Of a stretch of DNA of 64,000 nucleotides, positions 44,206 through 52,372 are shown in pieces. Source of the stretch: Chryseobacterium sp. (GTDB taxonomy: Bacteria > Bacteroidota > Bacteroidia > Flavobacteriales > Weeksellaceae); contig NZ_VOXE01000004.1 of NCBI RefSeq assembly GCF_008014695.1, positions 310,001 to 374,000 of the forward strand. The letters run 5' to 3'. A model generated the notes under the pieces. That model was not told the origin of the DNA, searched no databases, and saw only the letters and a program-made list of their open reading frames with translations. Position numbers and translations under genes: made by a program. Numbering within the stretch: the stretch's first letter is position 1; the number at the start of each line of letters is the position of its first letter.

Positions 44206-44721
44206 ATGGTAATTGCTTTACTGGGGTACATGGGGAGTGGTAAATCTCACATTGCGAGATTATTGAGCCAGAAACTTAATTTTGAATTTATTGACCTCGA
44301 CAAACAAATAATGCTTAAAAATAAGCGTTCGGTTGCAGAAATCTTTCAGATGAGCGGCGAAATATACTTTAGAAAACAGGAAAGAGAGTTGCTCGAAGAG
44401 TATTTAGCCTCAAAAAACGATGTGGTTTTAAGTTTGGGAGGCGGCACGCCGGCATATTACAACAACATGGAAGTCATCAACCTGAATTCTTTCAGTTTTT
44501 TTTTACGCAGCTCCGTCAACACACTGTCGCAAAGGCTTTTAAAACAAAAAAATACGCGTCCGTTAATCGCGAAAATAAATGACGAAGATTTGCCTGAGTT
44601 TATTGCCAAGCATTTATTTGAGAGAAACGCCTTTTATTCAAAAGCGCAGTTCACGGTAGATATAGATGGTAAAACACCGGAAGAAATCGCTGAGGAGATT
44701 ATGCATCATCTTCCTTTTTAA
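44206..44721 (+). CDS. aroK: shikimate kinase
   Basis: 171 residues from ATG 44206, where family members begin; a GTG at 44191 would add five residues (MQNKI). Walker A GYMGSGKSHIARLL, the DLDKQI motif with the shikimate-binding Asp, and the GGGTPAY loop are present; LID residues lie near KNTRPLIAK. It catalyses the fifth step of chorismate synthesis. The 3' end overlaps the convergent S4 gene by 23 bp. Confidence 0.95.
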   Translation: MVIALLGYMGSGKSHIARLLSQKLNFEFIDLDKQIMLKNKRSVAEIFQMSGEIYFRKQERELLEEYLASKNDVVLSLGGGTPAYYNNMEVINLNSFSFFLRSSVNTLSQRLLKQKNTRPLIAKINDEDLPEFIAKHLFERNAFYSKAQFTVDIDGKTPEEIAEEIMHHLPF

Positions 44722-45133
44722 AAAACAGATCCCAGCTTTCTTCAGTCAGAATTTCATCATCATCATTTCCCTCCACCAGAAAATCAGTGATCTCGCGGCG
44801 GTCTTTTTTAGTGGGTCTTCCCTCTCCTTTTATCCGGTAATAGCTTTGTTCCTGTTTTCGCAGATTCAGTATTTCATACTGTTCTTTTTCAGTCATGTCG
44901 GTAACATGTAGCTGAACGAGTTTCGCGCCAATCCTGCTTTTGGGGATCTGCAGTACTTTGATACGGTAAACAATCTGATTTTTTTTAATCTTGATGAGAT
45001 CTCCTTCTTTTACTTCTTTCGATGACTTTACCGGATTCTCTCCTATCGAGACTCTGTTTTTCTTTATTTCTTCTGAAGCGATATTACGCGTTTTATAAAA
45101 ACGAATACTCCATAAAAACTTATCGATTCTCAT
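44699..45133 (-). CDS. S4-domain RNA-binding protein (Hsp15-like)
   Basis: 144 residues. The S4 domain fills the N-terminus: MRIDKFLWSIRFYKTRNIA, KNRVSIGENPVKSSKEVKEGD. The C-terminus has the charged GEGRPTKKDRREI tract seen in HslR/Hsp15, which rescues stalled 50S subunits carrying tRNA. The gene converges on aroK with a 23-bp overlap. Confidence 0.9.
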   Translation of the reverse strand: MRIDKFLWSIRFYKTRNIASEEIKKNRVSIGENPVKSSKEVKEGDLIKIKKNQIVYRIKVLQIPKSRIGAKLVQLHVTDMTEKEQYEILNLRKQEQSYYRIKGEGRPTKKDRREITDFLVEGNDDDEILTEESWDLFFKKEDDA

Positions 45134-45190
45134 AATTTATTTTTACTTTTGCCTGAATTAATTTCCAGCAATTTAATTATAATATCCAAA

Positions 45191-45916
45191 ATGAAGAAAA
45201 TCTTTTTTTATATCACGGTACTGAGCTTACCATTCATGAATTCTTGTAAGAATGATTCTACCGATTCAGAAGCTGAGCAGGTAAGCATTGAAACCCAGAA
45301 TACCTACGATGATCAGGCAATCCAAAAATATCTCAACGAAAATTATTTAGACACGCAGGGAAATATTACCGCATTCAGCAGTACAGATGCAGCAGATGAT
45401 AACTATCCGAAACTGAAAGATCTCAACCAGGTTACCCTTCCTTCAGGAGTGGTTTACATTGTACGCAGCGGGGTTCAGCCAAATCCGGGAAAAACAATTG
45501 GGTCTACAGATATTCTGCGATTGATGCATAAAACAGTTAGTTATATGGCAACAAATACTGAAAACACAATCTCTTTTACATCTCCCTTCAGCATTCGTAA
45601 CACCATGGCAAGTACTGGCGTTCCAGATGTTGACCCATTTTTCTATTACGCCAAATCATCATTGCGGGCGGCAGATAAACCTCATGAATATTACGAAATT
45701 GAAGGTTTCCGGGAAGCTTTACAGCATTTTAAAAGTTATGATTTGGATGATTCTGCCAGTTATAATCTTCAGGGAGTGATTATTGTGCCTTCCAGAGCCG
45801 CCTACGCACGGAATTCAAATTTTTTCGATTCAAGCACGTACAAATTCATCGACAGGAGTTTCGTTTTCAATTTCCAAGTTTATAAGACTTCTGACCGACC
45901 TGCAGGTGAATTATAG
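45191..45916 (+). CDS. lipoprotein with FKBP-like C-terminus
   Basis: 241 residues from ATG 45191. A TACTTTTG box at 45144-45151 rules out the upstream in-frame start at 45149. Lipobox LPFMNSC (Cys about 19). The C-terminal part (GFREALQHFKSYDL, then LQGVIIVPSRAAYA) resembles the end of FKBP-type peptidyl-prolyl isomerases, but the long central insert and altered core leave catalysis doubtful. Envelope-anchored, possible folding helper. Confidence 0.6.
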   Translation: MKKIFFYITVLSLPFMNSCKNDSTDSEAEQVSIETQNTYDDQAIQKYLNENYLDTQGNITAFSSTDAADDNYPKLKDLNQVTLPSGVVYIVRSGVQPNPGKTIGSTDILRLMHKTVSYMATNTENTISFTSPFSIRNTMASTGVPDVDPFFYYAKSSLRAADKPHEYYEIEGFREALQHFKSYDLDDSASYNLQGVIIVPSRAAYARNSNFFDSSTYKFIDRSFVFNFQVYKTSDRPAGEL

Positions 45917-45947
45917 TAAAAAGGATTAACTTTATTAAAACAAAAAA

Positions 45948-46103
45948 ATGGAACCGTCCAAAAAAAATACCCCCAGCCCACTTGTAATCGTTGCAATTGC
46001 TCTGATTGCTTTGATGATTATTTTCTATTTCATCATCACTGCATTTTTTCCTGATCTGCTACAAAGCATGAATACGGGAAGCGTTCAGCCGGTTCAGGAC
46101 TAG
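45948..46103 (+). CDS. 51-residue single-helix membrane protein
   Basis: An ATG ORF of 51 codons: a charged start (MEPSKKNTPSP), one strong membrane helix (about residues 12-34, LVIVAIALIALMIIFYFI) and a polar tail ending PVQD. It begins 31 bases after the lipoprotein gene and overlaps the end of the convergent mtaB by four bases. The amphipathic layout supports a real small protein; no family is recognised. Confidence 0.55.
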   Translation: MEPSKKNTPSPLVIVAIALIALMIIFYFIITAFFPDLLQSMNTGSVQPVQD

Positions 46104-47449
46104 ATCCGGGCCAGAAATTCTTCGAAAACAGGCACTACAGATACTGCTCCACCCTCCTCAAGTCGGTGGAGTTTTAACATCTCAATCTGATTGACTGAGT
46201 TTCCGTCGTACGGTTTTTGTACCCGAACATAATTGTCGGTGAAACCGAACATCAAGCCGTTTTTATTTTCATGTTCCCAAAGAACGGGAAGTGTTTTGCC
46301 GATTTGGGTTTGGTAAAAAGCCATTTTCTTTTTTTCTGAAAGGATTCTGAGCATTTTATTGCGTTTTTTTCTTTCCGGAATGGGTACAATCCCCTCCATT
46401 GTTGCAGCTTCGGTATTTTCCCTTTCAGAATAGGTGAAAACGTGCAGATAACTCAGCGGAAGGCTGTTTAGGAACCGGTAGGTTTCCATAAATTTTTCCT
46501 CGGTTTCTCCTGGGAAACCTACAATCACATCAACGCCAATACAAGCATCCGGCATTACTTCACGGATCTTTGAAACACGTTCCAGGTATAATCCAGTCAG
46601 ATAACGGCGTTTCATTTTTTTGAGTATTTCATCGCTTCCGCTTTGCAGGGGAATATGAAAATGCGGAACAAAACTCCTGCTTTTTGAAACGAGTTCTATG
46701 CTTTCGTCTTTCAGAAGATTCGGCTCAATAGAGGAAATCCTGATCCTTTCGATGCCTTTAACCATATTGAGTTCCGCAATCAAGTCAAGAAAAGTGTGCT
46801 CATGTTTTTTATTCCCGAATTCACCCTTACCATAGTCTCCGATGTTCACGCCCGTCAGCACAATTTCTTTGATTCCTTTAGCAGCAATTTCTCTCGCATT
46901 CTGAACGACACTTTCTATCGTATCGGAACGGGAAATCCCACGCGCAAGAGGAATGGTGCAGTACGTACATTTATAATCGCAGCCGTCCTGGACTTTTAAA
47001 AAAGCCCGCGTCCGATCTCCTATGGAATAACTTCCTATAAAAAAGTCGGTTTCGCCGATTTCGCATGAGTGAATAATTCCCTCAGTGTCGGTTTTCTGAA
47101 GATCAGAAAGATAGCTCAGGATATTGAACTTTTCCTTTGCACCCAAAACCAGATCAACACCTTCAATTGCCGAAATTTCTTCCGGCTTCAGCTGTGCATA
47201 ACACCCTAAAACGACCACCAGACCTTCCGGATTGGCTTTCATGGCGCGTTTTACGTGAAGTTTACATTCGCGGTCTGCATTTTCGGTCACCGAGCAGGTA
47301 TTGATGACATAAATATCTGCAGGAAGGTCAAAACTCACCTTTTCATAACCCGCATCAGTCAGCTGACGTGCAATGGTGGAAGTTTCGGCGAAATTCAATT
47401 TGCAGCCAAGGGTATGAAATGCGGCGGTTTTTTTGGGAGATAAGTTCAC
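46100..47449 (-). CDS. mtaB: tRNA t6A37 methylthiotransferase MtaB
   Basis: 449 residues. An N-terminal UPF0004 domain with cluster cysteines (TLGCKLN, NTCSVTENADREC, VVVLGCYAQL), radical SAM motif CDYKCTYCTIPLARG (CxxxCxxC), then a TRAM-like C-terminus. It converts t6A37 to ms2t6A37, acting after TsaD, which is also encoded in this window. A TATCTTTG box (plus-strand 47472-47479) lies 22 bases upstream. Confidence 0.95.
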   Translation of the reverse strand: MNLSPKKTAAFHTLGCKLNFAETSTIARQLTDAGYEKVSFDLPADIYVINTCSVTENADRECKLHVKRAMKANPEGLVVVLGCYAQLKPEEISAIEGVDLVLGAKEKFNILSYLSDLQKTDTEGIIHSCEIGETDFFIGSYSIGDRTRAFLKVQDGCDYKCTYCTIPLARGISRSDTIESVVQNAREIAAKGIKEIVLTGVNIGDYGKGEFGNKKHEHTFLDLIAELNMVKGIERIRISSIEPNLLKDESIELVSKSRSFVPHFHIPLQSGSDEILKKMKRRYLTGLYLERVSKIREVMPDACIGVDVIVGFPGETEEKFMETYRFLNSLPLSYLHVFTYSERENTEAATMEGIVPIPERKKRNKMLRILSEKKKMAFYQTQIGKTLPVLWEHENKNGLMFGFTDNYVRVQKPYDGNSVNQIEMLKLHRLEEGGAVSVVPVFEEFLARI

Positions 47450-47645
47450 TGAGTATAGGATTTTCGAACTGCAAAGATAATGATTTTCAAAAATTTAAGC
47501 TAAAAAACAAGAAGGTATCTGAATTTGCGTAACTTGCAGAATATTTTCATCAGGAGTCTCAACATTTATAAATAGAATTGTTTATTGAAATGATATTTAA
47601 AAAACCCTTTTTTATATTTTATCGTAAATAAGTAAAAACCCAAAC

Positions 47646-48005
47646 ATGGAGTGCAAAATAACTGCTTTTATGCAGGATCTTAATACGAAAAATACCGAAA
47701 ATCTAAAAAAGTGGTTCAATGATGACAGTCAGATCTGGATACCACCATCCAAAGAAATTTCCGGCGCCAACAGAATTTTAGCGCTTTTCCGGGCTATTTT
47801 CAGGCGTTATGAAAATATTGTGTGGGAAATTTCCACTGTTCATGATCTTGGAAATCATAAGTTTTTTTACGAAACAGTTTCCCAGGGATTTCTCTCCGGA
47901 AAAGGTTTTTATAAAAACAATATTGCTACCGTTGTGCAGTTTTCAGAATCAGGCAAAATCCTCCATCTTTCCGATTATTTTAAAAACACTGAGGTTTTTA
48001 ATTAA
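47646..48005 (+). CDS. NTF2/SnoaL-like protein
   Basis: 119 residues with the NTF2-like pattern: an N-terminal helix (FMQDLNTKNTENLKKWFNDD), IWIPPSKEISGANRILALFRAIFRRYENIVWEIS-type helix/strand order, then three long strands ending KILHLSDYF. A small cone-shaped domain used for ligand binding or small enzymes; substrate unknown. Convergent with the next gene, 4-bp gap. Confidence 0.75.
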   Translation: MECKITAFMQDLNTKNTENLKKWFNDDSQIWIPPSKEISGANRILALFRAIFRRYENIVWEISTVHDLGNHKFFYETVSQGFLSGKGFYKNNIATVVQFSESGKILHLSDYFKNTEVFN

Positions 48006-48009
48006 AACT

Positions 48010-48810
48010 TTATTTAATATTTGTCATGCTCCCATACATGTTTTCGAGGTGGAAAATCTTGTGGAAAGGTGATTGTATCTGCTTCAGGTTTTCTTTATCC
48101 TGAATGAAAGTATAGCGCGAGGCTATCGAATTCATATCCGAAACGATCACGAGCCAGCATTCATCAACACTTCTGTCATAATACGGAAATTTCTCATTTT
48201 TCTTTTCAATGAGTTCAATGATTTTCTCTGAATTCAATTCATCAAAAAGGCCCAGATTGAAATCGTGGGTGATAAAAACATTACGCCGGTGCGGCGACTT
48301 GCGGATTTTTTTCACGCAGCCAAACGGTTTGTTCCGTCTAATGGAACTGCAGATGTTCTGTACAATTTCTACCTGCTTTTCTAGCAAATCGATTTTCGAA
48401 ATATTGCGGAATTCCAAAAAATAAACACCACGGAATTCCGCAGTGTCTTCGATTTCGAGCAGTATTTCGGCCTGACGAAATATTTTATTGAGCTGACTTT
48501 CTATTTTTTTGATTTCGAGATGGTTGATGACTTCAGTCAACTCGATCCCAATCTTCTTATTGTTGATGGTGGCGATAAAATCCGGGCTTTCGCAGGTAAG
48601 ATTTTCGAAGATCACATTCGGAAAATGGTGGAGAAAAGCATTCAGAAGTAAAATTTCCGATTTTTTACGGTATTTGTCACGGTCGTGCAGCCCCGAACCG
48701 TCAATTTCGCGGTGATAGCGCTCAATCGGTTTTTTAATTAAATGCCGGTTAAGGTAATACAACGATAGGTTTTTGATCAAATCCTCCTCTGAAAATACTT
48801 TTTTCATCAT
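48010..48810 (-). CDS. unknown protein with PD-(D/E)XK nuclease-like motif
   Basis: 266 residues. After a basic helical N-terminus, residues 74-93 read ESPDF, a turn (INNKK), and GIELTE, matching the PD-x-(D/E)-x-K spacing of restriction-endonuclease-fold proteins with Thr where Lys is usual. An upstream glutamate (YRKKSEILLLNAF, E52) could supply the helix acid. The C-terminal half is mixed and charged. No methyltransferase or other defence gene is adjacent. Function unknown; the nuclease fold is an inference from the motif. Confidence 0.6.
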   Translation of the reverse strand: MMKKVFSEEDLIKNLSLYYLNRHLIKKPIERYHREIDGSGLHDRDKYRKKSEILLLNAFLHHFPNVIFENLTCESPDFIATINNKKIGIELTEVINHLEIKKIESQLNKIFRQAEILLEIEDTAEFRGVYFLEFRNISKIDLLEKQVEIVQNICSSIRRNKPFGCVKKIRKSPHRRNVFITHDFNLGLFDELNSEKIIELIEKKNEKFPYYDRSVDECWLVIVSDMNSIASRYTFIQDKENLKQIQSPFHKIFHLENMYGSMTNIK

Positions 48811-48936
48811 CCAAAGTTTTTGAAAATCAATATTTTATGAAATAAAAGTACATAAAAAAACAATACAGATGAAAATATTTTCAAAAATTTAAATACAATT
48901 AATATTGGAATTTATAATTTTGAAAAAACTAAAACG

Positions 48937-49773
48937 ATGAATCAGCCGGACAAGCGATGTAAAAACTGCAGTCAGCACCTGCTTTTGCATCAGAAATTCT
49001 GCCACGAATGCGGCCAAAAAACCGCTACACACCGCATTGACTTTCATTTTCTGATCCATGAAATCCAGCACGGCATTTTTCATGTTGACGGCGGAATTAT
49101 CTATACCCTGAAAGAACTTTTCACGAGACCGGGACACACTTTACGCGAATATTTAGCCGGAAAAAGACAGCAGCACTTTAAACCCCTCACACTTGTTTTG
49201 ATTTTGGGTTCACTTTGCGCCTTATTTCAATATTTTTTAAAAGGGAAAAAGGAACAAGCTGATCCAAGCGGTAACATTTCAACAAATTTATCGCAACAGG
49301 ATGCTTCAAAATACATTGATCTGAAAGGACTTGTTGAGTACTGCAAAGAAATTTATGAGTGGCTTGCGAATCACTTCGCGTTCACCGTTCTGCTAATGAT
49401 TCCGGTGGCGGCATTAGCATTCTATCTGGGATTCCGGAAATACCGTTATAATTATCCGGAATGGCTGGTCATCATGTTGTTTTTAACGGGGCAGTCTCTC
49501 GCAGTGTATATTGTATTTATTTTTCTGAATCATTTTGCCGGAATTGATAATAGCTTGTTCTACTGGGTTTCCTGGGGAATGATCACGGTTTCACTTATGC
49601 AGTTTTTTAATGACAAGCGGAAAAGAAACGTGATTTTCCGGTCAATGTGGTCCATGTTTCTTACCTATATGCTCTCGCTGGTTTATTTATTTTTCGCCAT
49701 TACCGTGATTCTCCTCATTGGTGTCTGCAGATACGGATACAATAATATTATTCCCGATCTTTTCAACGGTTAA
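48937..49773 (+). CDS. DUF3667 membrane protein
   Basis: 278 residues. An N-terminal zinc ribbon (CKNCSQHL, then CHECGQK, residues ~9-27) is followed by HRIDFHFLIHEIQHGIFHVDGG and FTRPGHTLREYLAGKRQQHFKP, the DUF3667 signature, then about five membrane helices. Function unknown; common in Bacteroidota. Confidence 0.88.
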   Translation: MNQPDKRCKNCSQHLLLHQKFCHECGQKTATHRIDFHFLIHEIQHGIFHVDGGIIYTLKELFTRPGHTLREYLAGKRQQHFKPLTLVLILGSLCALFQYFLKGKKEQADPSGNISTNLSQQDASKYIDLKGLVEYCKEIYEWLANHFAFTVLLMIPVAALAFYLGFRKYRYNYPEWLVIMLFLTGQSLAVYIVFIFLNHFAGIDNSLFYWVSWGMITVSLMQFFNDKRKRNVIFRSMWSMFLTYMLSLVYLFFAITVILLIGVCRYGYNNIIPDLFNG

Positions 49774-49868
49774 CCGCAAATTAATCTCTGTTAAATTTGG
49801 CAATTATAAATTACCGCGGCTTTTAAAATCAATACCTTTGCGCCTTAACTGATAACGAACAGCGAAAC

Positions 49869-51524
49869 ATGGATTTTACAAACTTTTCTATGCCTTACAG
49901 CATTAACCCGGAATACTCTAAACAAATTGCCTATTTTTCAATGGAATTTGCTGTGGATCAGGCGTTGAAAATATATTCCGGTGGGCTTGGATTTCTTGCG
50001 GGTTCACACATGAAAAGCGCCTACAACCTGAAACAGGACTTGGTAGGAATCGGGATTCTGTGGAAATTCGGTTATTACGATCAGGCCCGAAACCACGATC
50101 AGACCCTGCAGCCTACCTGGACCAAAAAAATGTATTCATTTCTTGAAGATACCGGAATTAAATATCAGATCGAAATTCATTCAGCACCGGTTTGGGTTAA
50201 AGTGTATTATCTGAATCCGGAAATCTTCCATACAGCACCTATGTTTTTCCTGTCTACTGATGTTCCAGAAAATGACCACATCTCCAAAACGATCTGCCAC
50301 CGCCTTTATGACGCCAACGAATCAACAAAAATAGCGCAGTACATTCTTCTCGGAAAAGGAGGTGCGAAATTATTGGATGAACTGAATCTGGAACGGGAAG
50401 TTTACCATTTAAATGAAGCACACGGATTGCCTGCAGCTTTTTATTTATTGAAGAAATTCAAGGGCGATCTGGCAAAAGTAAAGGAAAAACTTGTCTTCAC
50501 AACCCATACTCCCGAAGAGGCTGGGAACGAAAAACACGACATTTATCTTTGTCATAATATGTCCTATTTTTCAGGACTTACGATAGAGGAAGTAAAAACA
50601 ATCGGTGGACTTCAGGACGGCCGTTTCAATCATTCGCTTTGTGCTTTAAAAATGGCGAGGATTGCGAATGGGGTTTCACAGCTGCACGGGGAGGTTTCCC
50701 GGAAAATGTGGAGCAAATATCCCGGAATCTGTGAAATTAAAGCGATCACCAATGCTCAGGAATTTAAATATTGGGCCGACAAGCCGCTTTACGAGGCGAA
50801 AGATGAAGATGATAAAATGCTTTTTGATTTCAGAAAAAAACATCTTAAAAAAAGAATGTTTAAAATTGTTGCCGACCAAACCGGAAACCTCTTCGACCCG
50901 AATATTTTTACAATTGTCTGGGCACGTCGTTTTGCCGGCTACAAAAGAGCGGATTTACTGCTTCATGACAAAGAAAGATTCGAAAAACTGCTGAACAATC
51001 CAAAATTTCCGGTTCAGATCATTTGGGCTGGGAAGCCTTATCCAATGGATTATACCGCCATTTCCATGTTTAATACCCTGGTAGAGGAAAGCAAATATTA
51101 CAAAAACATGGCAGTTCTTACGGGTTATGAACTGGCTTTAAGTAAATCTCTCAAACAGGGATCCGATTTATGGCTGAACAATCCAAGGGTGCCGAGAGAA
51201 GCTTCAGGAACTTCGGGAATGACGGCCGCTATGAATGCATCCGTAAATCTTTCAACGGATGACGGCTGGATTCCGGAATTTGCGAAACACGGCGTAAACA
51301 GTTTTGTGGCACCATTGGCTGATTATGAGAATAAAAGCATTTACGATCAGGACAATTTTGATCTCGGAAACATTTATGATATTCTGGAAAATGAAATTAT
51401 TCCGATGTATTATGACCGGCCGGACGAATGGAGAAAAATCCAGCAAACAGCGATGGATGACGTAAAAAAACAGTTCAACAGTGACCGAATGGCTGATGAA
51501 TATTACAAACAGATTTACGAATGA
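49869..51524 (+). CDS. alpha-glucan phosphorylase family protein, PLP lysine replaced by Thr
   Basis: 551 residues of the short bacterial alpha-glucan phosphorylase family (GT35-like). Seen: IAYFSMEFAVDQALKIYSGGLGFLAG, HLNEAHGLPAAF, TTHTPEEAGNEKHD, FTIVWARRFAGYKRADLLL, QIIWAGKP. The PLP-site motif reads EASGTSGMTAAMN (residues 444-456); canonical phosphorylases have Lys at the position of Thr452. So classical PLP-dependent phosphorolysis is doubtful. A TACCTTTG box (49833-49840) precedes it. Confidence 0.85.
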   Translation: MDFTNFSMPYSINPEYSKQIAYFSMEFAVDQALKIYSGGLGFLAGSHMKSAYNLKQDLVGIGILWKFGYYDQARNHDQTLQPTWTKKMYSFLEDTGIKYQIEIHSAPVWVKVYYLNPEIFHTAPMFFLSTDVPENDHISKTICHRLYDANESTKIAQYILLGKGGAKLLDELNLEREVYHLNEAHGLPAAFYLLKKFKGDLAKVKEKLVFTTHTPEEAGNEKHDIYLCHNMSYFSGLTIEEVKTIGGLQDGRFNHSLCALKMARIANGVSQLHGEVSRKMWSKYPGICEIKAITNAQEFKYWADKPLYEAKDEDDKMLFDFRKKHLKKRMFKIVADQTGNLFDPNIFTIVWARRFAGYKRADLLLHDKERFEKLLNNPKFPVQIIWAGKPYPMDYTAISMFNTLVEESKYYKNMAVLTGYELALSKSLKQGSDLWLNNPRVPREASGTSGMTAAMNASVNLSTDDGWIPEFAKHGVNSFVAPLADYENKSIYDQDNFDLGNIYDILENEIIPMYYDRPDEWRKIQQTAMDDVKKQFNSDRMADEYYKQIYE

Positions 51525-51546
51525 TGTGAAGCGCTCAATATCTTAT

Positions 51547-51569
51547 AATCCGGGAAGTGTTCCCGGATT
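51547..51569. terminator. hairpin terminator after the phosphorylase gene
   Basis: A 9-bp stem AATCCGGGA/TCCCGGATT with loop AGTGT, followed by CTTTATAT. It lies between two convergent genes. Confidence 0.65.
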
Positions 51570-51592
51570 CTTTATATCAAGCCTATAAATTT

Positions 51593-51778
51593 CTACTTCT
51601 TAGGTTTTTTTGGGACTTTCAGGCCTTTTTCTTCGGCTTCGGAAATTCCTATAGCGATGGCCTGTTTACGGTTGGTTACCTTTTCTCCGGAACCAGATTT
51701 TAATTTGCCGTCCTTAAATTCTTTCATCACCTTACCGATTTTCTCTTCCGCCTTTGGCGAATACTTCTTTTCTGCCAT
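51593..51778 (-). CDS. DUF6496 small basic protein
   Basis: 61 residues, Lys-rich. The conserved run KVMKEFKDGKLKSGSGEKVT then NRKQAIAIGISEAEEKG identifies DUF6496, a small family often next to stress or nucleoid genes. It is probably cytoplasmic and may bind nucleic acid. 11 bp downstream of the next minus-strand gene, so likely co-transcribed. Confidence 0.8.
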   Translation of the reverse strand: MAEKKYSPKAEEKIGKVMKEFKDGKLKSGSGEKVTNRKQAIAIGISEAEEKGLKVPKKPKK

Positions 51779-51789
51779 TTTTTTAAATT

Positions 51790-52254
51790 TTAAGGTTTTA
51801 TCACTGCAATTTCATACACTTTTGCCTGTTTCAGATATTTGCATCTTTCCCTTGAAGTGACCGATTCAAACTGGTCATTCTTCAGTACAATAATGGGATC
51901 TTCAGCAATCTCTATTTGGGCATTCGAGATGTACTTTTCTTCCGGGCTTAACCGGTCGGCTCTGGACTTCATCTTCTGAAGGTCATCCGCATAATGCCGG
52001 AAGCCGGGATCAGAAGAATGAATGAATTTATAGTCCGGTCCTGCTTCTACAAAAAAATGGAGTTTTTTTTCAATGAGTCCGCCTTCATCTGTGATTTCAG
52101 GATTGTCGTTTCCGTCTTTAAAGCCTATCTCCACCACTTTTCCCCCAAATTTTTCCGCATAACTTTCTGCGTCTGCAAATTTTGCAAACCCTGTTACAAT
52201 TTTCTGATTATTCAATCGGTAAATGCTTAACTTTTCTGAATTGAAAGTTTCCAT
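51790..52254 (-). CDS. conserved cytoplasmic protein of unknown function
   Basis: 154 residues from ATG 52254; the frame extends 20 codons upstream through non-conserved sequence. No signal peptide. Begins METFNSEKLSIYRLNNQKI; FAKFADAESYAEKFGGKVVEIGF and a C-terminal helix-rich part (LSPEEKYISNAQIEIAED) suggest an alpha/beta fold. I do not recognise the family. Co-directional with DUF6496. Confidence 0.65.
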   Translation of the reverse strand: METFNSEKLSIYRLNNQKIVTGFAKFADAESYAEKFGGKVVEIGFKDGNDNPEITDEGGLIEKKLHFFVEAGPDYKFIHSSDPGFRHYADDLQKMKSRADRLSPEEKYISNAQIEIAEDPIIVLKNDQFESVTSRERCKYLKQAKVYEIAVIKP

Positions 52255-52372
52255 AACGCTGATTTTAGTTAAACACTGAGTCCAATTATTTTGCCAACAG
52301 GGTGTGCAAATCAACTTTTAACGCTCTTTTTTAAGAAATTTGTTATCTTTGAAATATTATCAAAATCAATTC

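Noticed and set aside
43898-44206. 102-residue plus-strand ORF over the tRNA cluster
   Set aside because: It reads the antisense of tRNA-Leu and tRNA-Lys; a classic false ORF.
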